Source: Bryoerythrophyllum caledonicum (lineage: Eukaryota; Streptophyta; Bryopsida; Pottiales; Pottiaceae). From it: DNA of 64,000 nt. Where the stretch lies: the NCBI GenBank assembly GCA_963971425.1, contig OZ020517.1, positions 11,906,501 to 11,970,500 on the forward strand, in the 5' to 3' direction. The notes beneath the pieces were generated by a model. That model had not been told where the DNA came from. It saw only the letters and a program-made list of their open reading frames with translations, and ran no database searches. Shown piece after piece: positions 1 to 10,499 of this stretch (its first letter is position 1; the number at the start of each line of letters is the position of its first letter). A program made the position numbers and the translations under genes.

Positions 1-1
1 T

Positions 2-844
2 TGGGAATTTGCCGCCAAATTGTCCAACCAATCGGAGACACGGCCGAATTTGACAAAAGTTGAGCATCAGAATGAGTCGATGGCTGTGAGGATTCCACAT
101 GCGGGTATCATCCGTTTCGTGGCCATTCATCCGGACATGTACGAAGGCTATGCGTATTGGTGGAATGGCGGGACAGTTTGAGAGATGTTGAACCGGGATA
201 TCGAGTTTGGTGACGATGTCATCACACATTTGAACTATGGGAGATTCCCCGATGATGAGATTATTCGAGTTCAACATTTGGTTCGTTTTCGCAAGAAACG
301 GACCGAGCTTGCGTGGGCGTTGTTGCGCATCATGAACGAGGTCCACAAGAGCAACAATCTCCACAATGACTTGTCTCCGGACAATATCCTCCTCCACTTC
401 CCTCTAGATGAATCGCGAGTGTATATTGGAGTATGCGATTGGGGCATGACCACGAAGGTTAACGAACCAATGCAGTCTCTTTATACGTTCACAAAGCGTG
501 AAGACATGGCCGAGACTCTGCGAAAGCGATGGTGGGTCGATCCGCGGATTGCGTATTTGCACAAACTAGATGCGGATGTACAAATGATTCCGAAGTTATC
601 GATGGCTTCGGAGGAGTTCCCTACGGCCCGAATAGCGCAACGAATCAACGCGCGGACAATGTCCATAAACTACGAGAATCTGCAACGGGAATCTCGAAGT
701 TCCGTAGTATTCTCAAATCAAGAATTTGCGGATACATTTCATATGTACATGGAGAGAGTCTGCAACGAAAACCGAGAAAGCGCTAGAGGGTTGTTTCATA
801 TCATTACACGCTTTAGCGACACAGAACTGGCCTATGCCTCATGA
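2..844 (+). pseudogene. Divergent protein kinase-like gene, 5' part off the window, in-frame TGA
   Basis: The frame is open from the window edge, hits TGA at 179-181, and continues in the same frame from 182 to the TGA at 842-844. The part before the stop reads like the end of a kinase N-lobe (YWWNGG). After the first downstream Met (185) there is a catalytic loop HNDLSPDN (D62 and N67 counted from that Met) and DWG in place of DFG at residues 85-87. The tail is not a standard C-lobe, and I see no clear APE motif. A kinase fold is therefore supported but activity is doubtful. The TGA could be a real nonsense mutation or a base error. The gene lies alone, followed by AT-rich repeat remnants. 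Confidence 0.6.
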
Positions 845-1159
845 GCATTATCGGTCAACGTATTAGTAATACATAGGTTTTACTTTATTCCTTTCGGCAT
901 TATTAGACTATACTAGATAGCATGCACATTTTGAAGTGACTATAGCAATAGTCTTAGATTAATATGTATTGCATGCCTTTAAAATTTGGGCACAAGAAGT
1001 AAAAAAACCTTATTTCATATAGCCGTACAAAGAGCGGCATTTTTTGAATTTTATATGGTTTAGGTTGTGGCATAGTTCCGATTTTTTAACTTATCAATGT
1101 GTTCTATTTGAAAATTCCTGTATTTCAGAATTTTTGTTAAAATTACCTCAAAATATCCT
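845..1159. other. AT-rich spacer, no gene seen
   Basis: AT-rich sequence after the kinase-like stop. No coding region, RNA gene or recognisable element end was found. Confidence 0.4.
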
Positions 1160-1450
1160 AATCCAACCTTATGATGAGATTTCCCTACACACCAACTTTT
1201 AGAGGTAGAAAAGAACTGTAGCATATTCAAATCAAGTGCGCAAATACTGGAGTTTAAAAATTGCCATTCCATGTTTTATTTTTTAGTAAACTGAATAAGA
1301 TTTCAAATGATAATCCAAATCTAGATTTAGGAAGGTTTAGGATGTTCACTACATGTTGAAAAAGCAAAATGTGTAAAATATGATGATCTCTAGGTTTTAT
1401 GTAGAGAAGACGTATATCAAATTTTACAAGTTTGGGTTTGAATTTGTGGG
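1160..1450 (-). repeat. Interior fragment of the TTAA element family
   Basis: Shares phrases with the interior of the TTAA elements at 18.3-19.3 and 21.5-23.7 kb (TTTTAGAGGTAGAAAAG, GTAGCATATTCAA, AAAAATTGCCATT), in reverse orientation. No intact ends remain. Confidence 0.45.
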
Positions 1451-1593
1451 ATAGATCATAGTGCCCATGGCACAAAATCATACATAATCTCAACCATTTT
1501 ATGTTTCTTGAATACAATTTAGCATTTATAGAAAATACCCCCATTTGAAACGCCTCCTCATGCCCTACTCATACAACATGTCTCCTATATCCC

Positions 1594-2300
1594 CAAAAAT
1601 ATCGTGACAATTTTGTACCGGAAACACTTCAAAGTTGTTGGATTCTAGTGCAATGACCATAGAAGGAAACCAAAAGTTTGATTTCTAGTTCTGACCGTTG
1701 GATCTCAATTAAGACTTATTAAAAAATATGTTTACAAAATTTCAAAGACTTTGACCGCAGAGATTGAAAGATTATAGTGTGTGAAGTGAAGCAAATGGTT
1801 TAGGGTCTTCACTGTGTTTAGTGGATCCGCAGACTTTGACTTTACCTGGCGTCAAAATTTTGAACTACACAAGGTCTAAATCCACTACCTTAAACATGAT
1901 GGTAGTTCCTTAGACATCAATTTCTTGAGGTAGACGACAAGTGTAGCGTATTCAAAACAACTATGGAAGTAGTGGAGGTTCAAACTTTGCCAATTCAAAC
2001 TTCTTTTTCTTGTGAACTTCATGTGTTTTGAATTACTAATCCAAATGGTCAATAAGAAGGTTTACACCACATATTAATGTAGAGAAAATAAAATGTAACA
2101 AATACAAAGATATGTAGGTTTTATGTGAAAATTAATAAGATCTTTTGGTACCTCGCCCGACAATGAGTGACAATGTGTGAAAATGTTTGACTTCGGTTGG
2201 TATGCTATTTTTAAAAATTTCAATAAAGAGAAGACTTGTTTTTTCAAGGGAACGGTGAAAAACTTCGTTTCTCATAAGGTTTTCCATGACATTGTCATGT
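1594..2300 (-). mobile_element. Decayed copy of the TTAA element family
   Basis: From about 1594 the sequence follows, block by block, the reversed element at 18327-19340: a segment like GACAATTTTGTACC, then GTTGGATTCTAGTGCAATGA, CCGTTGGATCTCA, GATTGAAAGATTATAGTG and GACTTTGAC. The terminal CCCC is followed by a mutated end and the right end is lost. No coding potential is seen, so this is a non-autonomous relic. Confidence 0.5.
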
Positions 2301-2795
2301 TCATTCTTCTAAATATTTACACCTGAATCAGATGCATAGAAAAGTTAAAAGTTTGATTCAAACTTTGCATGTTTAGGGTTCATGCACGCTTTGGCGACGT
2401 CCCCTTCCATCCAATTGCATTCTTTCCGTGTCCATCATCATATTATTGTTTCAAATGAGATTTCAAACGAGACACCTTACATGTCTTGTAAATGAATATC
2501 GCCATATATAACAAATTTGAAATCACAACCAACACTAACACACAAAAAACATGCATGAGATCAAATGTGATGAACATATTCTCTAGCCATAATCTACATC
2601 CAAAGTTTAGTCCCTAAAATGTTATTTTTAAATACACTCCAAAATGTCAAATTTTCAAAACTTTTGTAACAATTTTTTTGCTTACGTACTAGATGAAAAC
2701 GCACCTAAAAAGCCCAAATCCAAAGTCGGAATTAAAAAATAAATAAAAATTTGGAAGTTATTAAGTCGCTGTTATGTTAATTCTGCCAAAAAAAC
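2301..2795. other. AT-rich spacer, no gene seen
   Basis: No coding region or element end recognised. Confidence 0.35.
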
Positions 2796-2799
2796 ATTT

Positions 2800-3126
2800 T
2801 CATCCACTGTGGATGAAATAATAAATTCTATGCGGCAGAAGAAAAATCCCGCAGTGGATGAAAATGTCCACAACGGATGAAAAACAGCGCAACAAATTAA
2901 AAACAAGTTGCGCATGGAAAAAAAACTGCGGATGAAAAATCAGCATGCGGAGGAAAATCAGAGTGCGGTTTAAATGTTTGCAGCGGATGAAAACATTCGC
3001 AACGGATGAAAACATTCGCAGCGGATGAAAGGTAGACTGCAGATGAAATTTTGAAAACCTATTTATAATATTAAACTACATTACAATGGTTGGACTAATG
3101 CATTGCAAAACAAGCGCCAACCGCTA
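2800..3126. repeat. Element X: conserved right end with minisatellite interior
   Basis: Degenerate repeats of GCGGATGAAAA and relatives run from about 2800 to 3050. They are followed by a conserved end (reverse complement starting TAGCGGTTGGCGCTTG) that finishes at 3126. The same end occurs at 58721, 59389 and 60278 next to different interior repeats. The left end of this copy was not found. Confidence 0.4.
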
Positions 3127-3148
3127 ATTTGCATCTATAGAAGTTTGG

Positions 3149-3460
3149 TAGTGGTTCTTGCTTGTTTTGCAACGCATTATAACAACCACTTTAATGAATT
3201 CTCTATATTATTTGATATTAAGAAAAACATTCATTTCAAAATTACTTTTAAAAAACTGGAAGACTAGGGAAGGAGCGGGTTACAAACATTAAGTGTTTCT
3301 TAATAGTGTTCGTGATGATTCTTAACACTTTGCCATAGTCATTCGCGGACGATTTTTCTTCTGCAGATTGTTTTTCGTCCAGAGACTGTTTTCTCAACCA
3401 AGGACTGCTTTTCCATCCTCTGACTATTTTCATCCGCAGTGGATGAAATTGTAATTTGGC
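3149..3460. repeat. Element Y: second copy of the same end, facing the other way
   Basis: Begins TAGTGGTTCTTGCTTG at 3149, a diverged version of the end at 3126, placed back to back with it. Downstream (3340-3450) lies a palindromic version of the same interior motif (CATCCGCAGTGGATGAAA). The right end is not identified. Confidence 0.35.
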
Positions 3461-3839
3461 CACATTATATTAATAGTGGATATCGGCTCTCTAAGTAGGG
3501 TTATATTTAGTAGAAAAAATAAATTGTGTAGGAGGTTTTCCAAAAACCACATTCTTGTGTGTGTTTATAAAGCATTTTAAGGAAGTTCAATGCCTAACTC
3601 CGTAGGTAGATTGCTACGACATATTTACTCGGACATCTAGAACCATAACAATTTAAAGCAATGAAGTATATGCAATCATTAATACAAACATGCATACATT
3701 AAATTCTAGAGGCATTCAAATATGAATAGCAAAAATGCTTATAGGAAGATTTTGTTGTATTCATTGATATTGTATAATGTATTTGGTATACCATTTCGTG
3801 TACTCTATAGAGTAATTTCCACACACTAAAATATCCTTA
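3461..3839. other. Spacer, no gene seen
   Basis: AT-rich. Nothing recognised. Confidence 0.3.
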
Positions 3840-5258
3840 GAGCATAACTTATGGCCATACACAAAACATGACAAATCATCACAACACAGTACAACAACTA
3901 ACCCGCACACATATTCACTGACTGTATCAATGCACTTTATCTACTAAACATCCAAATAACAAACCCTATCCTCTACAATAGCCAGCTCGACCAAACTATT
4001 TTAATGTCGTTGATCCACATGTTACAAAACTGAACACATATAACAATCCTTCACAAAATTCTGCTCAAGCAAATATCGATGGAAACGAACTAGCAAATAA
4101 ACTTGGGAAAGAGGTCTGTAAAAAAACGCATGAAAATGCCAAAGACTTGTACGAACATCCACATGCTACCCCATACCACTTCCAAAAAGTATATTGGCCT
4201 CCTAAAGAGGATACCCCCATTAAGGTTCCGGTGTTATTCTTGAACATCTCAAGAAACAAGACCTCTATAACAACCTTGACACAATCAAATAAAACTTCCA
4301 TAATATAGAATAATGGGTTCGCAACAACAAAATAGACTATGAACTCTCTACGAATTCTTCGAAAAATTCCATCATCCCGAACTCACAAATAACATGTGTC
4401 ATCAAATTCCGTAATAGTCGATATTTGGGAAACGCCCGAAAACAACTCTTATTTCGAATAGAATTCTCATATGTAACATGCCCCATATGCACTTTCTCAG
4501 ACGCCGACAAATCACTCCATGTTCTACCGAAAATGCCAAAACCATCACATACACTCCTTAATTGTCACAAGACATAACAAAGCAGTACGGGAAATTCGAT
4601 AACTATTTACCTCCCATAACAAATCACGATGATTTATCCTCATGAATGCCGGCACCTTTAATAACAAGTTACAACCCACAAGGAAATACGGCCCCCCCTT
4701 GGCTACTCCCGAGTCCCATGTACATGCGCAACATAGCGCTGTCTTTGTAACGCTAGACTCAAAGCCGACATACTTTGCATTCGGGGCCTACCATACAACG
4801 ACTCTGCACCCGACCACATTAACCAAGAGTATACCATTCAATTCATCGAATTCACATATTGTAATGATAGATTCTCCCCGGAAACAATTGAAAACAAAAT
4901 AAATGAATACCAACCCAGCAACCCCTTATTAATGACATCGTTGCCCTCGGATGGAAAATGGACCCGCTTATTGTAATCACTGCCGATGCTCGTGCCACCA
5001 CCTTTATCCCATCTATAAATATCCTTTTGAGATACCTTTAAAATCTCCATCGAAACAATTTCACACACTTTCAATATTATTAACACTGTTGCCATTCAAC
5101 AGGCCATGTCCATTCTACTACACCAACACAAAATGGAAAAGAAACCAAGCCCTCCTTGACAGGGTGTCCGGTGGGCATGGTCTTAGTGATGAAACGAACA
5201 GATTCTTTATTCACGCCGGCCCCTTTGCGGAGCGGCGTTTCTCTTCTTGCTTTAACTT
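3840..5258 (+). mobile_element. Non-LTR retrotransposon (LINE), 3' part with RNase H and endonuclease-like domain, decayed
   Basis: Broken coding blocks in order. First is the end of an RNase H domain (ANIDGNELANKLGKE, about 4060-4115). Next is a cysteine motif TCPICTFSDADKSLHVL near 4475-4525, typical of the zinc-binding region after the reverse transcriptase. Last is a block starting MNAGTF at 4642. The better-preserved copy at 25.5 kb shows that this last block carries a PD...ExK pattern, as in restriction-like endonucleases of LINEs. Several stops and frameshifts interrupt the frame. A short 3' tail follows at 5158-5258. The reverse transcriptase core is missing, so this is a 5'-truncated copy. 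The endonuclease assignment is inference from the motif. Confidence 0.6.
5158..5258 (+). repeat. LINE 3' tail, copy 1 (ends in CTT-rich sequence)
   Basis: Shares CTTTATTCAC and neighbouring blocks with 26228-26325 (+), 18693-18754 (-) and 45156-45223 (-). It directly follows the LINE coding remnant. Copies 3 and 4 end in a clean (CTT)n run, and this one ends TTTCTCTTCTTGC. Confidence 0.6.
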
Positions 5259-5262
5259 CTGG

Positions 5263-5639
5263 GTTAGAAATACTCAAGGAACTTTAGAGGTACAGGTTGT
5301 AAAAAAAAATTATTTAACATGTAATGATATGAAATACTCTTTAACTTTTATGAGGTGAATGAAAAGTTGGAATGTATAAAAATTTCTCATTCCACACATC
5401 CACTTATACTAAAAAATTATCAATAAAATTCATTTGGAAACATGTAGCATGCATTGTACATTCATCATCCACATTGACATGGCCGCAACGTAGAAATATT
5501 TAATAAACATCGATTTGAAGATCTTAAATAATGACCTTCTAAATTTACAAAATAGTCAACATTGTTCTCGCATGAAGACATTATCCACATGGATTACATT
5601 ACACAAAGACCATGTATGATTAATCGGAATCTGAGTCAG
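5263..5639. other. Spacer, no gene seen
   Basis: AT-rich. Nothing recognised. Confidence 0.35.
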
Positions 5640-6535
5640 TATCACGTCTTTGACTTGGCCCAGCGCCACTTGAGTACGGCCCGCTTGAATAAACATCATA
5701 GAGGTTATTGTATTGCCTGTTCATGTAGCGAGATTCATCTTCGAGCCTGCGGATGTACTCGTTCTGGCTTTGTATTGTGGCTTCATGCATTTGTCTTTCA
5801 AACTCGGCATCTTCGTTCTGACGAGGTAGAAACGTTGATGGAGGTGTGTTGTCTCTTCCATCTAAACTCTGGCCATATCCATCGTAAGCATGGCCATATC
5901 CGTCGTAATAGACGGGTCCATGATTTGGAGTGTCGTGTTCTTCCTCTTTTCCGGGGAATTACGACCAGACTCGTACGGGATCCCTTGGATGCGTTCGCGT
6001 ATAGCTCTGAGGGGGATTGGTCCCTGTACCACATTGGCCGCCATCCAAAGAACGGCCATATGCATGGTAAGAACCGCCATATCCGTCGTGATAGACGGGT
6101 GTAGAGTGTGGGGTGTTATGTTCTTCCTCTTCTCCGGGGGAATTACGACGAGACTCGTACGTATTCCTTGGATGCGTTGGCGTATAGCTCTGAGGGGTGT
6201 TGTCCCTGTACCACATTGGCCGCCTTCTAGTAATGGCTGCCACTCCCCCCACCAAATGTTACAGGCGCGGAACCCATATCATTGTCACGGTTGTAGTCGG
6301 TTGTAGTTATGTCCCCCGTACTCTTCTGGAGGTGTCCGTTGTTGTTGGTGGGCATCGAGATCGTCCCCGGATCTTCGGTTTGACCAACGTGGCCAACAAT
6401 CACTCGGTTGATTCCAGGTGGTTGGTATAAAATGGGCAGTTCGATCCATCAGGCTGACATTGCGGCCCGCCACGGTGCGCCAGTCCACATCCTTGTGTAG
6501 GACGATTTCCGCCCCAAACCATCGCCATGTCGAAT
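5640..6535 (-). pseudogene. Unrecognised coding-like stretch with a 182-bp tandem duplication, cut by the gap
   Basis: Higher GC than its surroundings and coding-like on the minus strand, with segments rich in Tyr, Ser, Pro, Gly and Arg (for example MWYRDNTPQSYTPTHPR). Two tandem copies of a 182-183-bp unit lie between about 5850 and 6230: TCCCTGTACCACATTGG starts at 6021 and 6203, and AGACGGGT recurs at a spacing of 183. The second copy is frameshifted against the first, and stops interrupt the upstream part. The region runs into the assembly gap, so the 5' end is unknown. I do not recognise the family; a transposon-borne low-complexity protein is possible. Confidence 0.35.
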
Positions 6536-6735
6536 NNNNNNNNNNNNNNNNNNNNNNNNNNNNNNNNNNNNNNNNNNNNNNNNNNNNNNNNNNNNNNNNN
6601 NNNNNNNNNNNNNNNNNNNNNNNNNNNNNNNNNNNNNNNNNNNNNNNNNNNNNNNNNNNNNNNNNNNNNNNNNNNNNNNNNNNNNNNNNNNNNNNNNNNN
6701 NNNNNNNNNNNNNNNNNNNNNNNNNNNNNNNNNNN
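6536..6735. other. Assembly gap, 200 Ns
   Basis: A run of exactly 200 N, the usual placeholder for a gap of unknown size. Confidence 0.99.
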
Positions 6736-6769
6736 GGCCGGGACTGCGGACGCCTATTTACCCTCGGGT

Positions 6770-6870
6770 AAATTGACAAAACTGGTTATGTCACCGGACG
6801 TCCTGATAGGCCGGAGGACGTCCTCCATCCTGACGTCCGGACGTTAGGGACGTCGAGCGTCCTGACAACC
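6770..6870. repeat. Cluster of ACGTCC/GGACGT motifs
   Basis: The motif GGACGTCC and close variants occur about six times in 80 bases on both strands. Function unknown. Confidence 0.4.
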
Positions 6871-6931
6871 CTGAGGTCCAGTGCATAGTAGTCATGTTGT
6901 ACCAAGGTCGAGGGAAGAAATTAGGTTCAAG

Positions 6932-7165
6932 AGGCTTAAATGGCCAATAAACTCACTTGATCTCAACCCTATAGAGAACTTGTGGAAGGTTTGTAATGAT
7001 TGAGTTTAAAAAAAGTCCCGACCAAAAAATAAGGAATGAATGCGGAAGCACGTCAATGCAGCTTGGGTAGCTATATCTCAAGAGACTCTACGTAATTTTG
7101 TTTCATCCATGCCAAGTCAAATAGAGGCAATGGTCGAAGCCCAAGGTCATAATACCAGATGGTAG
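6932..7165 (+). pseudogene. Tc1/mariner transposase, C-terminal fragment
   Basis: One frame reads WPINSLDLNPIENLW, the last catalytic region of Tc1-type transposases, and runs to an ending like GHNTRW before TAG at 7163-7165. The intact transposase at 37.0 kb ends in GGHTRW and has WPANFPDLNPIENVW at the same place. Three in-frame stops lie between these blocks. The N-terminal part may be in or beyond the gap. Clearly non-functional. Confidence 0.75.
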
Positions 7166-7216
7166 AGATGTTCATTTTTTTGGTGCAAATCGTAGAGTAG
7201 AGAAGAAGATTACATT

Positions 7217-7290
7217 AGGACCAAGCTATTTTGCGTGCCCAATTTTGCGAGCCGCGAGCAGCGAGCCTACCGTTGCGAGCCTTGTGGGTA
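7217..7290 (+). repeat. Left terminal inverted repeat of the 7.4-kb element
   Basis: Starts AGGACCAAGCTATTTTGCG, followed by repeated GCGAGC units. It pairs with 14535-14598. Confidence 0.65.
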
Positions 7291-8800
7291 AATATATTGT
7301 TCTTAATTTGAAAAAGCCCAGAAAAAGTGAAAGTTTAATGGGATTTTTTTTTGTGGGAATGGTTTAGGGTAATAAATTAATGGACCTATTACCATGGGAG
7401 ACAGTGTAGAAATTGAACGCAAGAGGTTGAAAAATTGAAAATTTGGCTAATATTATTCTAAGAATGAACCTATGGCCGTGGATACTTTGCTTTACCAATA
7501 AAGAACAGATAGGATTTCTGAAGACATGCAGCTCTCAAGTGGGGTTCAGTATAGATAAAAGTGTTGTGCAAGAGTGGAGGATAAGGAGGTTGTAGTTAAG
7601 GTTTAGGTTGAGGATTTCCAATATCAAAATTTAGAGTACTCATAGTTAGCATTTAGGGTAGTGCTAACTAGAGCTTGAGACACAACGTTGATTTAGGGTA
7701 AGAGTGAGAGATTAGGCTAGGTGGGATTAGGCGAGAGTTACAGATAACGTTAGATTTACGGTTTAGAAAAAAAGCCCCCACGTCTCATGGGAGTCCAAGA
7801 CGAAGTAGTTCAATTAGGAGATAAACATTTTAAGTTGGTTAAGGGTGATAGATAGAAAACTCGGTGAATTTAAAAGAGCTAGGGAGTTTTAGGAGTTCAG
7901 AGCGACTGCGAGAGAGGATAAAGAGAGAGAATCACGAGCGGTCTTCGGGTTTAGAGAGAGGTTCAATTAGGTTTAGAGTTGACAGTGAAGGCAAATTAGA
8001 AGCGATGGATCACCTCTATCTCCACTTTTTTGCAAGTATAGAATTGGAGATGGACACGATGTAGTACGGGGAATGCTATCTTGCGTGCGGTGAGCGGTGA
8101 GCTGTAAGCTGTAGGCGGTGGTAATAAAAGTATATGGGCATTAACAAGTACAAAAAGTAGAAAGAAGATAAATAAAAGGTACAAGGGGACCTATATCCGT
8201 GTGAAATATGATTACTAAGCTGGAAAATTACAATCCTATTTCCGCAGAAACCATTATAAGACTTTGTAAAAATGGTAAGAATAGAAGCAAGGAATTTTTT
8301 TCAGAATACATATGTAGAATGATGACCGGGAATACCCGCATGATATCCGCAACGAAATGTAGGGTATCGGCGGATATCGCAACCTTCTTAAAAGTGAGTG
8401 GCAAGGACAGCGTATTTTACAAATGATAGTCAATAGATACAACATTGAATGAACAATATTCAAATAAGACAATTGATATGGATCTTGATGAAGTGTTAAA
8501 GAAAAACCAAGAATACTCACTATGAATTTGCAATACTGAATATGAATTCAACTCAGTCCTACTATCAGTTAGATGTAATGCCGTTAACCGCAGTCATGGC
8601 AACAAGGGAGTACATTTGGATATAGTCGGTTTAGGCAAATTAAAATGAATGAAAACAAATTCTTGGAGGACAATGGACATTCTCATGAGGATGAATGCAA
8701 AATAGTGATACTCATAGGTGAAAAAAGAATAAAGAAAACAGTGGATGGTTGTCCATGTGGGAGTAATCCACAAAGAATCATGAAAATGGGAAAATTTACA
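7291..8800. other. Left interior of the 7.4-kb element, no gene recognised
   Basis: Contains scattered TTTAGGG-like words and, at 8068, a further left end (GGGGAATGCTATCTTGCG then GGTGAGC repeats) that closely matches the end at 35275. This suggests an older, truncated insertion. Small open frames exist here, but none shows a known domain. Confidence 0.4.
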
Positions 8801-8804
8801 TGAT

Positions 8805-10440
8805 CTAGGCAAAAGAGTTGCAAGAACTATCCGAAGACGACAATATAACCACAATTTTCTCAACTGCCACTATGTCAAGAAATCCATGAGCACGAAATTC
8901 AGAAGATGAGGAATTCAAAGTTGTTGAAGGAGACACAACATTGGTGAGCAAATCTGCCGCCTCAATAGTATACGAAGGAAGTTGAAAATTACGTTCACGA
9001 GATGAAACCAATGACATCAAGCTACAAAACAATGAGTACGAAGGCATATTAGAGAATCAATTAGAAGAACATATGAATAGAGAATAACGCCAACTTCACT
9101 TACTTACTCAATTGGTTTCTCTTAGTGACCTTCTGGATCGGAGCATCGTCATTGAGGGAGGGGTCCACTGTGGAATTAGGGTCGGCGTTGAACGTGAGCC
9201 TTTGGAGTGAAATGCCGCCTGTAAATGTTGCAAAGCATCAAATACACATTTGTCTTTTTCAAATGCCACGAAATGACGACCGATGGAACGCCAAGCTTGA
9301 ATGGAGTTTCTTTAAAGTAGACTATCAATTACAATGACAACAAAATGCAAATTGGAATTGAATGATGTGAAAAAGCATCGTACTAGCAGAAGCAAATGCA
9401 TCAACAATGACGGCTTGGGGCTTTGTTAACGTGTGAAAGAGCATTGAAAAGGAGAAGACGCTCCGTTCACGGCCAACCCGCCAGGGAACACTCCCCCACA
9501 TAGGCATCGTATCCTTGCCCGTATGATTGACCAAAATGACAGTCTCTTCAACGCTCCAACCAAGAAATGACAACTCTTGAGTGGAATTGAACTAGAATAC
9601 CTCTACTTCATTGGAGACCTGCACAAACAGCAACACACGCGATCGATGCTTCTAAAAATGATCACTGAGTTAGCTAGGAGAACAACAATGACATGAAATA
9701 TGAAATACACTTAGTGAAATGAGGAATGTTGATGAGGATGGCGACAGAGACCGAGGAGGATCCTTTCGCTTCAACATAGGGGCAGTAAGAAGCTCCAAGG
9801 CTGGAGTGACCTCTGCATTGGGTTTGGAGCCGATGCATAAGAAACAGAGGCAATGATAGGATTTGGAGCCGACAACATACCTGAGTCTTCCAAGTGGCTT
9901 TATGAAGCCAATCAGGAAACTCACTGCCGACAAAACGGCCCTTAGAAAATCTTAGAGCCTCACGGAAGGAGCCGCCACGATTCCAACGCTCAAACCACTT
10001 AGATGAGTTACCTTCATCTAAGCCTCCATCGACAAAGTTGCGAGCATATGGAGCTTCTCTTGAGTCATCTCAGCACCTTCTTCATGAGCTTCGTAATGAC
10101 GCTTGACTTCCTCGCAGGATCATGGAGTATTCTTCGGGTTAGTTGACGATAGTCGCTTAGAGAGCTCCGAACTGCAGTGCGACTTTGTTTTATCAGCGGC
10201 CGCCAAAACAAAGTCCATTGCATCTACAGAAGTCTAGTCAGTTGGGTCAAAATACTTCTCCATGACCTTGATTTGCGCCTGAACCGTAGAGTTGCCAATC
10301 TTATGCTACAAAAAATAATAAATAAAAGACCATAAGTATAGCTCTGTCACCTACAGGGAACAGAACGAAGAGCACAATTTATGGTCTTGCCATAAGGCAA
10401 AGTAAATCTGAAAGGGAATACTCCCTCCATCTGTACCTCT
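8805..10440 (-). pseudogene. Broken multi-exon gene with DNA-methylase-like block
   Basis: Read on the minus strand. An upstream block near 10.0-10.3 kb (EKYFDPTD, RHYEAHEE) contains stops. It is followed by a clean exon ending FPDWLHKATWKTQ with a GT donor at about 9881. After an intron ending in TTTGTGCAG comes a block with one TAG. This leads to ELSFLGWSVEETVILVNH and KPQAVIVDAFASAS, then, after a probable intron, GRHFVAFEKDKCVFDAL. The DAFAS motif followed by a GRHFVAFEKD-type strand resembles the DPF(A)G and cofactor region of amino-DNA methylases, with Pro changed to Ala. A possible last exon lies at 8805-9024. The stops mark a pseudogene. The methylase reading is inference. Confidence 0.45.
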
Positions 10441-10499
10441 GCCGCTCACGGCAATCCACATCAAAACATACAAAGGAGGCGATCCCTAGACACTACCAA

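Noticed and set aside
7380-7760. TTTAGGG words as interstitial telomeric repeat
   Set aside because: Isolated single units, not a tandem run.
7900-8426. Open frames at 7864-8064 and 8208-8426 as genes
   Set aside because: Short, low-complexity, no domain or conserved context.
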